Shown in pieces: positions 25,871 through 35,293 of a stretch of 62,174 nt of DNA. Source of the stretch: Candidatus Firestoneibacteriota bacterium. GTDB lineage: Bacteria; Oederibacteriota; D2-FULL-39-29. Where the stretch lies: the NCBI GenBank assembly GCA_026388015.1, contig JAPLKO010000058.1, forward strand, positions 1-62,174. The letters are read 5' to 3'. Below the pieces are notes generated by a model. The model searched no databases and was not told where the DNA came from. It saw only the letters and a list, made by a program, of their open reading frames with translations. The first letter of the stretch is position 1. Every line of letters begins with the position of its first letter. A program made the translations under genes and the position numbers.

Positions 25871-26730
25871 AACATGTTTCAGTGCTCCTTGCTGAAACTG
25901 TAGAATTCCTTAATGTACGACCGGGCGGAGTTTATCTGGATGCGACCTTGGGCGGCGGGGGGCATACGAGAAAAATACTGGAAACGGCAGCAGACTGCAG
26001 TGTGATCGCCCTCGATAGAGACCCCCAGGCAATTGAAATCGCCAAAGAAAATCTAAAAGAATACGAAAACAGAGTTTCGTTCTTTAACTTGAATTTTAGA
26101 CAGATGGACGAAGCGCTTGCAGGCAGAAAAATAAACGGAGCGCTTTTTGATTTAGGTGTTTCCTCCTTCCAGCTGGATGACGAAAAGCGCGGGTTTTCTT
26201 TCCGGGCTGCGGCGCCGCTTGATATGCGGATGGGAAAGGATGCCAAATATGACGCCGGAGAATTGGTGAATGAACTACCACAGGAAGATCTCGAAAATCT
26301 TATACGGAGTTTCGGCGAGGAGAACTTTGCAGGGCGTATCGCCCGCGTAATCGTAGAAACGAGAAAGCAAAAACGCATTGAAACGACTATAGAGCTTGCG
26401 GAAACAATAAGTAAAGCTGTGCCTTCGTTTTACCGGCACGGTAAGATCCACCCGGCTACCAGGACTTTTCAGGCTCTCAGGATTGCCGTAAATGACGAGC
26501 TCGGAGCCTTAAAAGAAGGGCTTAACAAGGCTGCAGAAGCGCTGGTTTTAGGCGGGAGAATGAGCGTTATCTCTTTTCATTCGATGGAAGACCGTATTGT
26601 AAAAGAGTTTTTCAGAGGCGAGGCAAAACTTCAGCCTGTTACCAAAAAACCGGTAATACCGGGAGACAGTGAAACGGCGGAAAACAGAAGGAGCCGGAGC
26701 GCAAAATTAAGGGCGGCGGAAAAAGTATGA
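25867..26730 (+). CDS. rsmH: 16S rRNA (cytosine1402-N4)-methyltransferase RsmH
   Basis: A 287-residue SAM-dependent methyltransferase that modifies C1402 in the ribosomal decoding site. The N-terminus HVSVLLAETVEFLNV and the motif I loop DATLGGGGHT (about 25-34) are diagnostic, as are FDLGVSSFQLDD and the C-terminal VISFHSMEDRIVKEFF. Length is slightly below the common 300-315. It overlaps mraZ and ftsL by 4 bp each, indicating translational coupling. Confidence 0.96.
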   Translation: MKHVSVLLAETVEFLNVRPGGVYLDATLGGGGHTRKILETAADCSVIALDRDPQAIEIAKENLKEYENRVSFFNLNFRQMDEALAGRKINGALFDLGVSSFQLDDEKRGFSFRAAAPLDMRMGKDAKYDAGELVNELPQEDLENLIRSFGEENFAGRIARVIVETRKQKRIETTIELAETISKAVPSFYRHGKIHPATRTFQALRIAVNDELGALKEGLNKAAEALVLGGRMSVISFHSMEDRIVKEFFRGEAKLQPVTKKPVIPGDSETAENRRSRSAKLRAAEKV

Positions 26731-27032
26731 AGATTATAGTGGTCTTGATGCTCGCAGTGCTCTTTATTGTCTGGCTTAATCTTGAAAACGTACGCGTAGG
26801 CTACGACATAGGCAAGCTCGAAAAAAAGAAAGCGGAGCTTGCTAATTACAATAGGATTTTAAATATTGAGATTTCAAAACTTGGATCGCTTGAAAGAATT
26901 GAAAGTGTAGCAAAAAACGAGCTGAATTTAACCACGCCGGATAAATTTGAAGTACTCACTCTTATCCGGAAAGAAGAAGAAAAGAACGGAATATTTAAGA
27001 AAGCGCTCTCGTTTGTTTTAAGTATATTTTAA
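26727..27032 (+). CDS. ftsL: cell division protein FtsL-like
   Basis: A 101-residue bitopic membrane protein with one TM segment (about residues 3-17), then a coiled-coil (VGYDIGKLEKKKAELANYN region, about 25-55) and a short tail. The family is poorly conserved in sequence. The call rests on size, topology, coiled coil and its place between rsmH and ftsI. It would bridge FtsQ/FtsB-type partners and activate FtsW/FtsI. No separate FtsB is seen here. Confidence 0.8.
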   Translation: MKIIVVLMLAVLFIVWLNLENVRVGYDIGKLEKKKAELANYNRILNIEISKLGSLERIESVAKNELNLTTPDKFEVLTLIRKEEEKNGIFKKALSFVLSIF

Positions 27033-27035
27033 ATT

Positions 27036-28760
27036 ATGGAGATCAGCTTGAGTAACAGATCTATGCGCTTGCGGATCCGGATAATAGCCGGGCTTTTTAT
27101 TTTTTTCGGCGTGGCGCTCTTTGCCAGGTTTTTGTACCTTCAGGTCTACACCGGCGGGCAGATGGGTAATCTTTCAGACCGGCAGTCTGCCGTAGTGCAG
27201 GAGATAAACGCGGAGCGCGGTTTTATCTATGATGCGAAAGGAAGGGAACTTGCGGTCAGTGTTGAAGTGCCGTCAATTTATGCGATTACTTATCAGGTAA
27301 AAGATGCGGAGAAGACCGCCGAAAAAGTCGCAGAAGTTCTCGGTGCGAATAAAACGGAAATTTTACAAAAACTTAAATCGGGTAAAAGCTTTGTCTGGCT
27401 CTGCCGGAAAACCGAATATCAGAAGGGCAAACAACTTAAGGCTCTGAAGCTGCCCGGAATAAACATGGTTCTTGAAACAAAAAGATTTTATCCAAAGGGA
27501 ATGCTGGCTTCGCATGTTCTTGGTTTTGTAAATGCGGATGCTCTGGGGTGCGAGGGCTTGGAATATGCCTTCGGAAAATATTTAAACGGAAAAAACGGAA
27601 GGCTGGTTTCGGTAAAAGACAAAAAGGGAAGAATCGTTGCCTCGGGCGAGGTGGAATATGAAGCTCCGCAAAACGGCTATAACTTGGTCCTGACGCTTGA
27701 CGAAGGCGTTCAGTCAATTGCGGAAGAAGAATTGAATAATGTCTTTGAAAAATTTCACGCTAAAGAAGCTACGGTACTTGTTATGAACCCGGCAACAGGG
27801 GAAATACTGGCGCTGGCAAACCGGCCAAATTATGATCCCAACAGCTTTAACGAATATCCGCCGGCTGCTTTAAAGAATCGGGCGGTCTCGGCGGTTTATG
27901 AGCCGGGCTCCACCTTTAAAGCGGTAACCATGGCGGCGGCTTTCACAGAGAAAACTATTAGTGAATCCGACCTTCTGGATTGCGAGAACGGAGAATGGCA
28001 AATTTACGGGCATAAACTAAGCGACCATGTAAAGTACGGAGTAATGAATTTCAGGGATGTGATAGCCAACTCGAGTAATATCGGCACTGCCAAGGTGGGA
28101 CAGATGCTCGGGAAAGAAAAGCTCTTTAAATACGCGCGTAACTTTGGCTTTGGCGATAAGACCGGGATAGGTCTGGCCGGCGAGTTAAACGGGAAACTTC
28201 GTACTCCCGACAAATGGTCAGGCCTTTCCATTTATACCGTCTCTATCGGTCAGGAAATTTCGGCGACGCCGCTGCAGGTTGTTTCACTTTATGCGACCAT
28301 AGCCAATAAAGGCAAATTAATGCAGCCTATGCTTGTGAAGGCCGTAAAAAGTAAAGACGGAAAGATTGTTAAAGAATTTGCCCCGAGAGAAGTCAGGCAG
28401 GTAGTAAGCGCGGAAGTGGCGGAGCGCATGATGCGGGTTTTAAAGGCGGCAGTGGAAAATGGCACCGGAAAAGAAGCGTCCGTTTCCGGCTTGTCGCTGG
28501 CCGGCAAGACCGGTACTGCGCAAAAATTTGACCCGGTAATAAAAAAGTATTCCGGCAGTAAATATGTCGCGTCGTTTGCGGGTTTTGCCCCGGCGGAAAA
28601 TCCGAAACTGGCTATTTTAGTAGTGGTGGATGAGCCGAATGCGAGCAAAGGAATTTATTACGGCGGCAGTGTGGCGGCCCCGGCCTTTGGAAAAATTGCA
28701 AAAAGAGCGTTGAGATATCTGGAAAGAAAGGAACACGATGATATTGTCAGAAATAATTAA
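27036..28760 (+). CDS. ftsI: septal peptidoglycan transpeptidase FtsI (PBP3-like)
   Basis: A class B penicillin-binding protein of about 574 residues that crosslinks septal peptidoglycan with FtsW. One N-terminal TM (about 14-34) is followed by the pedestal domain (about 50-220) and the transpeptidase domain. Catalytic motifs are STFK (Ser292), SSN (346-348) and KTGT (Lys491). No PASTA domains are present, in keeping with a diderm. A TTG at 27048 with GGAG six bases upstream may be the true start, because the ATG lacks a site. It overlaps murE by 23 bp. Confidence 0.95.
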   Translation: MEISLSNRSMRLRIRIIAGLFIFFGVALFARFLYLQVYTGGQMGNLSDRQSAVVQEINAERGFIYDAKGRELAVSVEVPSIYAITYQVKDAEKTAEKVAEVLGANKTEILQKLKSGKSFVWLCRKTEYQKGKQLKALKLPGINMVLETKRFYPKGMLASHVLGFVNADALGCEGLEYAFGKYLNGKNGRLVSVKDKKGRIVASGEVEYEAPQNGYNLVLTLDEGVQSIAEEELNNVFEKFHAKEATVLVMNPATGEILALANRPNYDPNSFNEYPPAALKNRAVSAVYEPGSTFKAVTMAAAFTEKTISESDLLDCENGEWQIYGHKLSDHVKYGVMNFRDVIANSSNIGTAKVGQMLGKEKLFKYARNFGFGDKTGIGLAGELNGKLRTPDKWSGLSIYTVSIGQEISATPLQVVSLYATIANKGKLMQPMLVKAVKSKDGKIVKEFAPREVRQVVSAEVAERMMRVLKAAVENGTGKEASVSGLSLAGKTGTAQKFDPVIKKYSGSKYVASFAGFAPAENPKLAILVVVDEPNASKGIYYGGSVAAPAFGKIAKRALRYLERKEHDDIVRNN

Positions 28761-30225
28761 AAATATAAAACTGGAAAAAATAATAGGCTCCGTCGAAAAA
28801 AATATCGACGGAATTTCTTATGATTCCAGAAGAGTAGGGAGTAACGGGCTCTTTGTCTGTGTTCCGGGTTTTAAAGCGGACGGGCACACCTATGCGGCGG
28901 AGGTGGTTAAAAAAGGCGCGGTCGCTCTTGTCGTGGAAAAAGACGTGGAGAATGTTCCTTTGGACACAACATTGCTTTATGTTAAGGATGCGAGAGAAGC
29001 GCTGGCCGAAGCAGCCGCCTCTTTTTATGCTTATCCGTCAAGAAAACTTAAGCTTATCGGGGTGACGGGAACAAAAGGGAAGACTACCACCACTTATATG
29101 TTAAGGTCGATTTTTGAGAAGAACGGTGAAAAAACAGGACTTCTGGGCACTATAAACCACGAGTTTAGCGGAGAGATAATAAGGTCTCAAAATACGACTC
29201 CTGAAGCTCTGGACCTCGAAGAGCTTTTTTTAAAGATGGTATTGAAAAAGGTGGAGACCTGCATTATGGAGGTTTCTTCTCATTCCTTGAAATTAAAAAG
29301 AGTCCACGGTCTCGAGTTTGATGCGGCGGTTTTTACTAACTTTACCCGGGATCATCTGGATTTTCATAAGACGTTTGAAGACTATCTTGAAGCAAAGCTT
29401 ATGCTTTTTAAAAAACTCGGCGCAAACAGCAAGAAAAGTTTTCCAAAAGCGGCCGTAATTAATATGGACGATCCGAAGGCAGCTGAATTTATAAAAGTTT
29501 CAAAAGTCAAAGTGCTGACGTACGGAGTTAACCCGGAAGCCGAGGTAACGGCAAAAAATATCCGTTCGAGCGCCCTCGAGCTTTCTTTCGACATAGTTTA
29601 TAAAAACAATTTTTTTCCGGTAAAGCTTCAGATGAGAGGAAGGCATAATGTAAGTAATGCCCTGGCTGCGGCAGCGACCGGTTTTGCCCTGAACATTCAC
29701 CCGGATAATATACAAGCAGGGCTCGAGAATTTAAAAGGCGTTCCCGGCAGATTTGAAGTTTATAATACAAAAGAAGGGGTTTCGGTGCTTATTGATTACG
29801 CGCATTCTCCGGATTCTCTGGAAAAACTCCTTCTATCCGTTAAGGACCTAAAACCGGCAAGAGTAATTACGGTGTTCGGTTGCGGCGGCGACCGGGACCG
29901 ATCGAAGAGACCTATTATGGGCAAAATAGCGCTGACTAATTCTGACGTCACGGTAATAACCTCGGATAACCCGAGAACGGAAGAACCCCTTGCCATTATC
30001 CGCGAGATTAAAGCAGGGATGAACGAGGGAACGTACCTTGAAATACCGGACAGAAAAGAAGCTATAAGAGCGGCTTTACTTCTGGCAAGGAAAGATGATG
30101 TTGTTGTGATTGCAGGGAAGGGTCACGAGGATTATCAGATTATAGGGACCGAAAAAGTTCATTTTTCCGATAAAGAAACGGCTAAAAACATACTTTCAGA
30201 AAAGGACCAATGGAAAAACTATTAG
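28738..30225 (+). CDS. murE: UDP-MurNAc-L-Ala-D-Glu:meso-diaminopimelate ligase MurE
   Basis: A 495-residue cytoplasmic ATP-dependent ligase adding the third residue of the peptidoglycan stem. The P-loop TGTKGKTTTT has Lys115, and the central and C-terminal Mur-ligase domains are complete. SDNPRTEEP (DNPR at 410-413) is the motif selecting meso-diaminopimelate over lysine, so the wall is predicted to be of the A1-gamma type. It overlaps both ftsI and murF, so translation is coupled. Confidence 0.96.
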   Translation: MILSEIIKNIKLEKIIGSVEKNIDGISYDSRRVGSNGLFVCVPGFKADGHTYAAEVVKKGAVALVVEKDVENVPLDTTLLYVKDAREALAEAAASFYAYPSRKLKLIGVTGTKGKTTTTYMLRSIFEKNGEKTGLLGTINHEFSGEIIRSQNTTPEALDLEELFLKMVLKKVETCIMEVSSHSLKLKRVHGLEFDAAVFTNFTRDHLDFHKTFEDYLEAKLMLFKKLGANSKKSFPKAAVINMDDPKAAEFIKVSKVKVLTYGVNPEAEVTAKNIRSSALELSFDIVYKNNFFPVKLQMRGRHNVSNALAAAATGFALNIHPDNIQAGLENLKGVPGRFEVYNTKEGVSVLIDYAHSPDSLEKLLLSVKDLKPARVITVFGCGGDRDRSKRPIMGKIALTNSDVTVITSDNPRTEEPLAIIREIKAGMNEGTYLEIPDRKEAIRAALLLARKDDVVVIAGKGHEDYQIIGTEKVHFSDKETAKNILSEKDQWKNY

Positions 30226-31592
30226 TTAAAGAAATAGTCGCCTGGACCAACGGGAAGCTTCTCAGGGGAGATCCACGGGAGGAGCTGACCTCTGTTTCTA
30301 TAGACACAAGGACGATAAAACCCGGGGCCTTGTTCCTGGCCATCAAGGGTGATAGCTATGACGGACACGGGTTTGTAAAAAATCTGAAACAGCTTTCTGC
30401 TCTCGGAGCTGTAGTGAGTAAAATGATGGAAGGGTCTGAGACTCTTAGGATCGCAATACTTGTTACCGACACTACCGAAGCTTTAAAGCAGCTAGCGGCG
30501 GGCTATCTGACAAAACTTACTGAGCTTAAAGTAGCCGGGATTACCGGAAGCAACGGAAAGACGACAACAAAAGATATTTTATGGAACATTCTATCGCTTT
30601 CGAGGAAAACGCACAAGCCGAAAGGGAGTTTCAATAATGAAATCGGAATTCCCCTGACTATACTCGGAGCAGACGCTTCTTTTAAAACACTTATTTTGGA
30701 GTTCGGCACGAATCACCCGGGTGAAATACAAAAGCTCGCTGCAGTGGCAAAACCGGAGGTTGCGGCAATAACAAATATCGGAACGGCGCATATAGGATTT
30801 TTTAAGAGCCGTGAAAATATTTTAAAAGAAAAGTGGACACTTTTTGAAAATATTAAAGCCGGCGGACTGGCGGTAATTAATCTGGATGACGCCCTAATCG
30901 CAGAAAAAAGGAGTTCGCTCGGAGTAAAGACGCTTACTTTTAGCGCGCTAAAAGCAGCGGATGTTGCGGCTGAAAATTTAAGGGAGCTTAAAGAAGGCGG
31001 AACGGCTTTTACTCTAAACGTCGCAGGTCAAAAGGAAGAAGTGAAATTAAACCTTCTCGGGCTTCATAACGTGAGTAATTCTTTATGCGCCGCAGCGCTT
31101 GCTTACGGTTTAGCGGCGGATATTAAAAGTATTGCAAAAGGTCTTCAGGAGTTTACGGCTGTCTCGGCGCACAGGCTTTCTGCTTCGGTTTTTAACGGAA
31201 TAAAGATATTGGATGACGCTTATAATGCGAATCCGGATTCGGTAAAAGGAGGAATCCTTGCCCTTTTGGGTTTTTCCGCAAAAAAAAGAGTGCTGGTGCT
31301 GGGCGAAATGGCAGAGCTCGGAGATTTTGCGGAAGCGCTTCACGAGGAGACCGGGGCGGAAGCGGCGAGAAACAGCTTGGATGCCCTGGTGCTAACAGGT
31401 AAGACGGGGGAATGGTACAAGCGGGGCGCAGTTAAAGCCGGAATGAAAGAGGAAAAGGTCTTTCTCTTTTCTGACAATCTTTCTGCCGGGGCTTTTTTAA
31501 GAAGATTTCTTGAAGAGGGCGACGCAGTCTTAATTAAAGGCTCAAGAAGAGCCGGAATGGAAAAAATCGTGGAAATGGTGAGGTCGAGCTAA
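30210..31592 (+). CDS. murF: UDP-MurNAc-tripeptide:D-Ala-D-Ala ligase MurF
   Basis: A 460-residue ligase completing the UDP-MurNAc-pentapeptide. It has an N-terminal substrate domain (SVSIDTRTIKPGALFLAIKG, in two parts SVSIDTRTIK and PGALFLAIKG), P-loop GITGSNGKTTTKD near 108-120 and the C-terminal ILDDAYNANPDSV. The ATG lies 16 bp inside murE and its stop shares a base with the mraY start. Length is normal for the family. Confidence 0.96.
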   Translation: MEKLLVKEIVAWTNGKLLRGDPREELTSVSIDTRTIKPGALFLAIKGDSYDGHGFVKNLKQLSALGAVVSKMMEGSETLRIAILVTDTTEALKQLAAGYLTKLTELKVAGITGSNGKTTTKDILWNILSLSRKTHKPKGSFNNEIGIPLTILGADASFKTLILEFGTNHPGEIQKLAAVAKPEVAAITNIGTAHIGFFKSRENILKEKWTLFENIKAGGLAVINLDDALIAEKRSSLGVKTLTFSALKAADVAAENLRELKEGGTAFTLNVAGQKEEVKLNLLGLHNVSNSLCAAALAYGLAADIKSIAKGLQEFTAVSAHRLSASVFNGIKILDDAYNANPDSVKGGILALLGFSAKKRVLVLGEMAELGDFAEALHEETGAEAARNSLDALVLTGKTGEWYKRGAVKAGMKEEKVFLFSDNLSAGAFLRRFLEEGDAVLIKGSRRAGMEKIVEMVRSS

Positions 31593-32674
31593 TGTTATAT
31601 TATCTTTTATATCCGCTGGCTAAATACTGGAGCGCGTTTTATGTATTTAAATACTCAACTTTTAGGGCCATCTATGCGGCCTTGACGGCAGTGCTTGTTA
31701 CTTTTCTTATCGGTAAATTTGTAATCAACAAATTGAATAAGATGAAAGCCTCCCAGCCTATACGAGAGGACGGACCGAAGACGCACCAGTTAAAAACAGG
31801 TACTCCGACTATGGGCGGGATAATAATTATTATCGCAGTTTTATTTTCAGTGCTTATGTGGGCAAAACTTGATAACGGGTTTATTCTGCTTTCGCTCTTT
31901 ACTTTTGTTTTCTTTGCGGTGCTTGGCGGGCTGGATGACTATATCAAGCTTGTGAAAAAGAATTCCAAAGGTCTTTCGATAAAAGTTAAACTCATAGGGC
32001 AGATACTTGGCGCCGGAGCGATTATTGCGTTTCTCTTTTTTAATCCGGTGCATGCGGGCTTGGCTACGCATATAAAAATTCCTCTGGTTAAGTTCCCGGT
32101 CAATCTGGGTGTTTTGTATTTTGTTTTTGTAGCCGTAGTTATTATCGGTTGGTCTAATGCGGTCAATTTCACGGACGGGTTGGACGGTCTTGCCACCGGC
32201 TCCCTGCTTTTTACCACGCTGGCTTTAGCGGTAGTTATTTACGTGGTCGGGCATATTAAATTCTCGGAATACCTAAAAATTGTCTATGTTCCCGAAGCCT
32301 CGGAACTTGTAATTTTCTGCGCGGCTATTGTGGGGGCTTGCCTCGGCTTTCTTTGGTATAACAGCCACCCGGCGCAGGTATTTATGGGAGATGTCGGCTC
32401 TCTTCCTCTTGGTGCGGTACTGGGATTATTTTCTGTTCTTGTAAAACTTGAGCTGCTGATCGTTTTAATCGGCGGAATATTTGTAATGGAAGCCTTCTCC
32501 GTCCTCATACAAATAACTTCCTTCAGGCTCTTTAAAAAACGGGTTTTTAAGATGGCGCCTTTGCATCATCACTTTGAATTAAAAGGTATGCCGGAATCAA
32601 AGATCGTTATTCGGTTCTGGATTGTTGCAATTTTAATAGCGCTTGCCAGCTTATCGTTGCTTAAGCTGCGTTAG
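31592..32674 (+). CDS. mraY: phospho-MurNAc-pentapeptide transferase MraY
   Basis: A 360-residue integral membrane enzyme with about ten TM segments that makes lipid I from UDP-MurNAc-pentapeptide and undecaprenyl phosphate. Signatures are the paired aspartates in GGLDDYIKLVKKNSKGLS (about 113-130), NFTDGLDGLATG near 193, the Mg-site FMGDVGSLPLG near 265 and the late HHHFELKG. Its start overlaps the murF stop by one base. Confidence 0.96.
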   Translation: MLYYLLYPLAKYWSAFYVFKYSTFRAIYAALTAVLVTFLIGKFVINKLNKMKASQPIREDGPKTHQLKTGTPTMGGIIIIIAVLFSVLMWAKLDNGFILLSLFTFVFFAVLGGLDDYIKLVKKNSKGLSIKVKLIGQILGAGAIIAFLFFNPVHAGLATHIKIPLVKFPVNLGVLYFVFVAVVIIGWSNAVNFTDGLDGLATGSLLFTTLALAVVIYVVGHIKFSEYLKIVYVPEASELVIFCAAIVGACLGFLWYNSHPAQVFMGDVGSLPLGAVLGLFSVLVKLELLIVLIGGIFVMEAFSVLIQITSFRLFKKRVFKMAPLHHHFELKGMPESKIVIRFWIVAILIALASLSLLKLR

Positions 32675-32682
32675 GAGAAAAC

Positions 32683-34059
32683 TTGGACTTAGCGGGAAAA
32701 AAAGTTACGGTTGTCGGTATGGCGAGAAGCGGAGTCACAGCCGCACGTCTTCTAGCTGCGTGTAAAGCCCTGGTAACCGTTACGGACATAAAAAAAGAAA
32801 GCGAGCTTGCAAAGGAGAAGGAGGCGTTAGAGCTTCTTCCCGGCGTGCAGCTGGAGTTTGGCGGAAATTCAGAAGAGACGCTTCTGGGGGCGGATCTTAT
32901 TGTGGTCTCACCCGGAGTGGATACGGAAAAACCGCTCTTCCTGAAGGCAAAAGAAAAGGGAGTCGAAATTATCGGTGAACTCGAACTTGCCTGCGCTTTC
33001 TTAAGAGGCACGTTAATTGCCGTTACCGGCACGAAAGGCAAGACGACTACCGCAACTCTTATAGGAGAAATGCTTAAAGAGGGCGGCAAAATAACGATTG
33101 TAGGCGGAAATATAGGCAAGCCTTTGACAGGTTTTGTAAAAGCAAAGGGCAATGACCCTGCTGCTTTTTATGTGGCGGAAGTGAGCAGTTTTCAGCTCGA
33201 GACCGTTAAGACATTTAAACCAAAAGTAGCGGCAATCTTAAATATCGGCAGCGACCATATGGACAGGTATATTCGACTGCAAGACTATGTACAAGCAAAA
33301 GGCAATATATTCAGGAATCAGACGGAGAGAGAGATCCTGATTCTTAACGCAAACGATAAGTTTACCCCGCTCTTTGCTCGGCAGGCAAAAGCGAAAATCT
33401 ACTACTTTGACGTAAACGAGAAAACCTCCGGAGAGCCGGCTAAAGAAGGTGTGTTCCTCCGCGGCGGAGATATTGTTATCAATGTGTCTGAAAAAGAAAC
33501 TGTCGTGCTCAACCGGAAAGAACTCATTATCAGAGGCGAGCACAACGTGGAAAACGCTATGGTGGCGGCGCTCACGGCAAGTATTATGGGTGTTGCCTGC
33601 GAAACTATAGCCGGAGCGCTGAGAAAGTTTAAAGGCGTCGAGCACAGAGAAGAGTTTGCCGGGGAAATAAACGGGATTAGGTTTATCAATAATTCTCAGG
33701 GCACCAATATGCTGGCGGTAGAAAAATCACTGCAGAGTTTTGAGGCGCCGGTAATACTGATTGCCGGAGGCCGTAACAAAGGAAGTGATTTTACGGTGCT
33801 TGAGGGAATAGTCGGCAAAAAAGTAAAAAATATAGTGGTTATGGGCGAAGCAAAAGAAGAAATAAAAAAAGCTCTCGGAAAAGTTGTGTCTATCAAAGAG
33901 GCGGAAGATATGGCGGCGGCGGTAAAAGAGGCTTATGCTCTTGCTGTTCCGGGCGACGTGGTTCTTTTGTCACCCGGGTGCGCGAGTTTTGATATGTTCA
34001 AAGATTATGCCGAGCGCGGAGACATCTTTAAGGCGGAAGTCAGGAGGTTGCAGCCTTGA
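32683..34059 (+). CDS. murD: UDP-MurNAc-L-Ala:D-Glu ligase MurD
   Basis: A 458-residue ligase adding D-glutamate to UDP-MurNAc-L-Ala. The N-terminal Rossmann part (VTVVGMARSGVTAARLL), P-loop VTGTKGKTTT near 112-120, FINNSQGTNMLAVE near 330, and SPGCASFDMF near 435 are all diagnostic. The TTG start is supported by TAGGAG 6-7 bases upstream. It overlaps ftsW by four bases. Confidence 0.95.
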   Translation: MDLAGKKVTVVGMARSGVTAARLLAACKALVTVTDIKKESELAKEKEALELLPGVQLEFGGNSEETLLGADLIVVSPGVDTEKPLFLKAKEKGVEIIGELELACAFLRGTLIAVTGTKGKTTTATLIGEMLKEGGKITIVGGNIGKPLTGFVKAKGNDPAAFYVAEVSSFQLETVKTFKPKVAAILNIGSDHMDRYIRLQDYVQAKGNIFRNQTEREILILNANDKFTPLFARQAKAKIYYFDVNEKTSGEPAKEGVFLRGGDIVINVSEKETVVLNRKELIIRGEHNVENAMVAALTASIMGVACETIAGALRKFKGVEHREEFAGEINGIRFINNSQGTNMLAVEKSLQSFEAPVILIAGGRNKGSDFTVLEGIVGKKVKNIVVMGEAKEEIKKALGKVVSIKEAEDMAAAVKEAYALAVPGDVVLLSPGCASFDMFKDYAERGDIFKAEVRRLQP

Positions 34060-35183
34060 GCCGAGGAAGTCAAGTGGACCTGATTACCCCAAGAAAAAAA
34101 TATGACGGCGGGGTGATACTTACGGCGCTTATTCTTTTGCTTGCGTTTGGCGTGGTAATGGTATTTTCTTCTTCCGGTATTTATTCGGATTACCGGTACA
34201 AGAATCTGTATTATCTCATTATGAAGCAGGCTTTTTGGATCGGGACGGGAAGCATGGGACTTATTTTTTTCAAAAATATTAATATGAATAAACTTCGCGA
34301 GTTTGCAACGCCGTTCTTTATAGCGTCTTTGATTCTGGTAATCACAGTTTTTGTGCCGTATTTTGGCAAATCGGCCGGAGGGGCCAGAAGATGGATAAGC
34401 CTCTTTGGTTTTACCTTTGAGCCGAGCGAACTTTTAAAGCTTGCGTTTATAATCTATGTTGCGGCGGCAATAGAAAAAAGAGAAAAGGTGATGAAGGCGT
34501 TTATGAACGGCATAGCTCCGTTTTTTTTTATTTTTGTGATAGCGGCGATAGTGATGATACTGCAGCCGGATCTGGGTTCGATACTGATGATTCTTTTTGT
34601 CCTTTGCATAATGTTATTTGCCGGAGGGGTTAATCTATATCATGCTTTTGCGGTAGGCATCCTGCTTATTCCTTCCGCATATCTCATTATTATGAAAGCT
34701 TCTTACAGAAGTAAAAGAATTCAGGCGTTCCTGGACCCCTGGGCCTACTCGCAGGGCATTAGTTATCAGATAGTACAGTCCTTTATTGCTTTCGGGTCCG
34801 GCGGTTTGTTTGGGAAGGGTCTCGGCAAAGGCACGCAAAAACTATTCTATCTTCCGGAGTCGCATACGGATTTTATCTTTGCCATAGTCGGCGAGGAAGC
34901 AGGTTTACTGGGCGCGACCGGCGTGCTCTTGGTCTTTGGTTTTATTATTTGGAAAGGGATAGATATAGCGCTGAAACTGGATGAGACATTTGATAAGATG
35001 CTGGCTGTCGGCATTACCTCCTGGATAGGACTGCAGGCATTTATTAATATGTCGGTCGTGACCGGTTTGTTGCCGACAAAAGGATTAACGCTGCCTTTTA
35101 TAAGTTACGGCGGTTCCTCTCTCTTGGTCAATATGATGGCTGTCGGCATACTGCTTAACCTTGCAAAGCAGGTAAGGAGATAA
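34056..35183 (+). CDS. ftsW: SEDS septal glycosyltransferase FtsW
   Basis: A 375-residue polytopic protein with about ten TM helices that polymerises septal glycan strands with FtsI. Landmarks are LLLAFGVVMVFSSSG in TM1, GGARRWISLFGFTFEPSELLK split as GGARRWIS and FEPSELLKLA (about 110-130), the extracellular loop YSQGISYQIVQS, FGKGLGKG and the conserved end LPFISYGGSSLLVNM. The TTG start overlaps the murD stop and follows a GGAGG site. It ends the first tightly coupled part of the cluster. Confidence 0.95.
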   Translation: MSRGSQVDLITPRKKYDGGVILTALILLLAFGVVMVFSSSGIYSDYRYKNLYYLIMKQAFWIGTGSMGLIFFKNINMNKLREFATPFFIASLILVITVFVPYFGKSAGGARRWISLFGFTFEPSELLKLAFIIYVAAAIEKREKVMKAFMNGIAPFFFIFVIAAIVMILQPDLGSILMILFVLCIMLFAGGVNLYHAFAVGILLIPSAYLIIMKASYRSKRIQAFLDPWAYSQGISYQIVQSFIAFGSGGLFGKGLGKGTQKLFYLPESHTDFIFAIVGEEAGLLGATGVLLVFGFIIWKGIDIALKLDETFDKMLAVGITSWIGLQAFINMSVVTGLLPTKGLTLPFISYGGSSLLVNMMAVGILLNLAKQVRR

Positions 35184-35236
35184 ATACAAAAGCAAATACT
35201 AAGGACGAAGCGTATAATTCTAATACTGCAAAAAGA

Positions 35237-35265
35237 TTGACGGACGGCTGAACATAGAATAAATT
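35237..35265 (+). promoter_or_regulatory. possible internal dcw promoter before murG
   Basis: TTGACG (35237-35242), 17 bp, TAAATT (35260-35265) lie in the only sizeable gap (110 bp) between mraZ and ftsA. The -10 is weak, so this is tentative. It would give murG-ftsZ independent transcription. Confidence 0.3.
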
Positions 35266-35293
35266 ATGGTAAGCTGAACAAGGAAGATAAGCA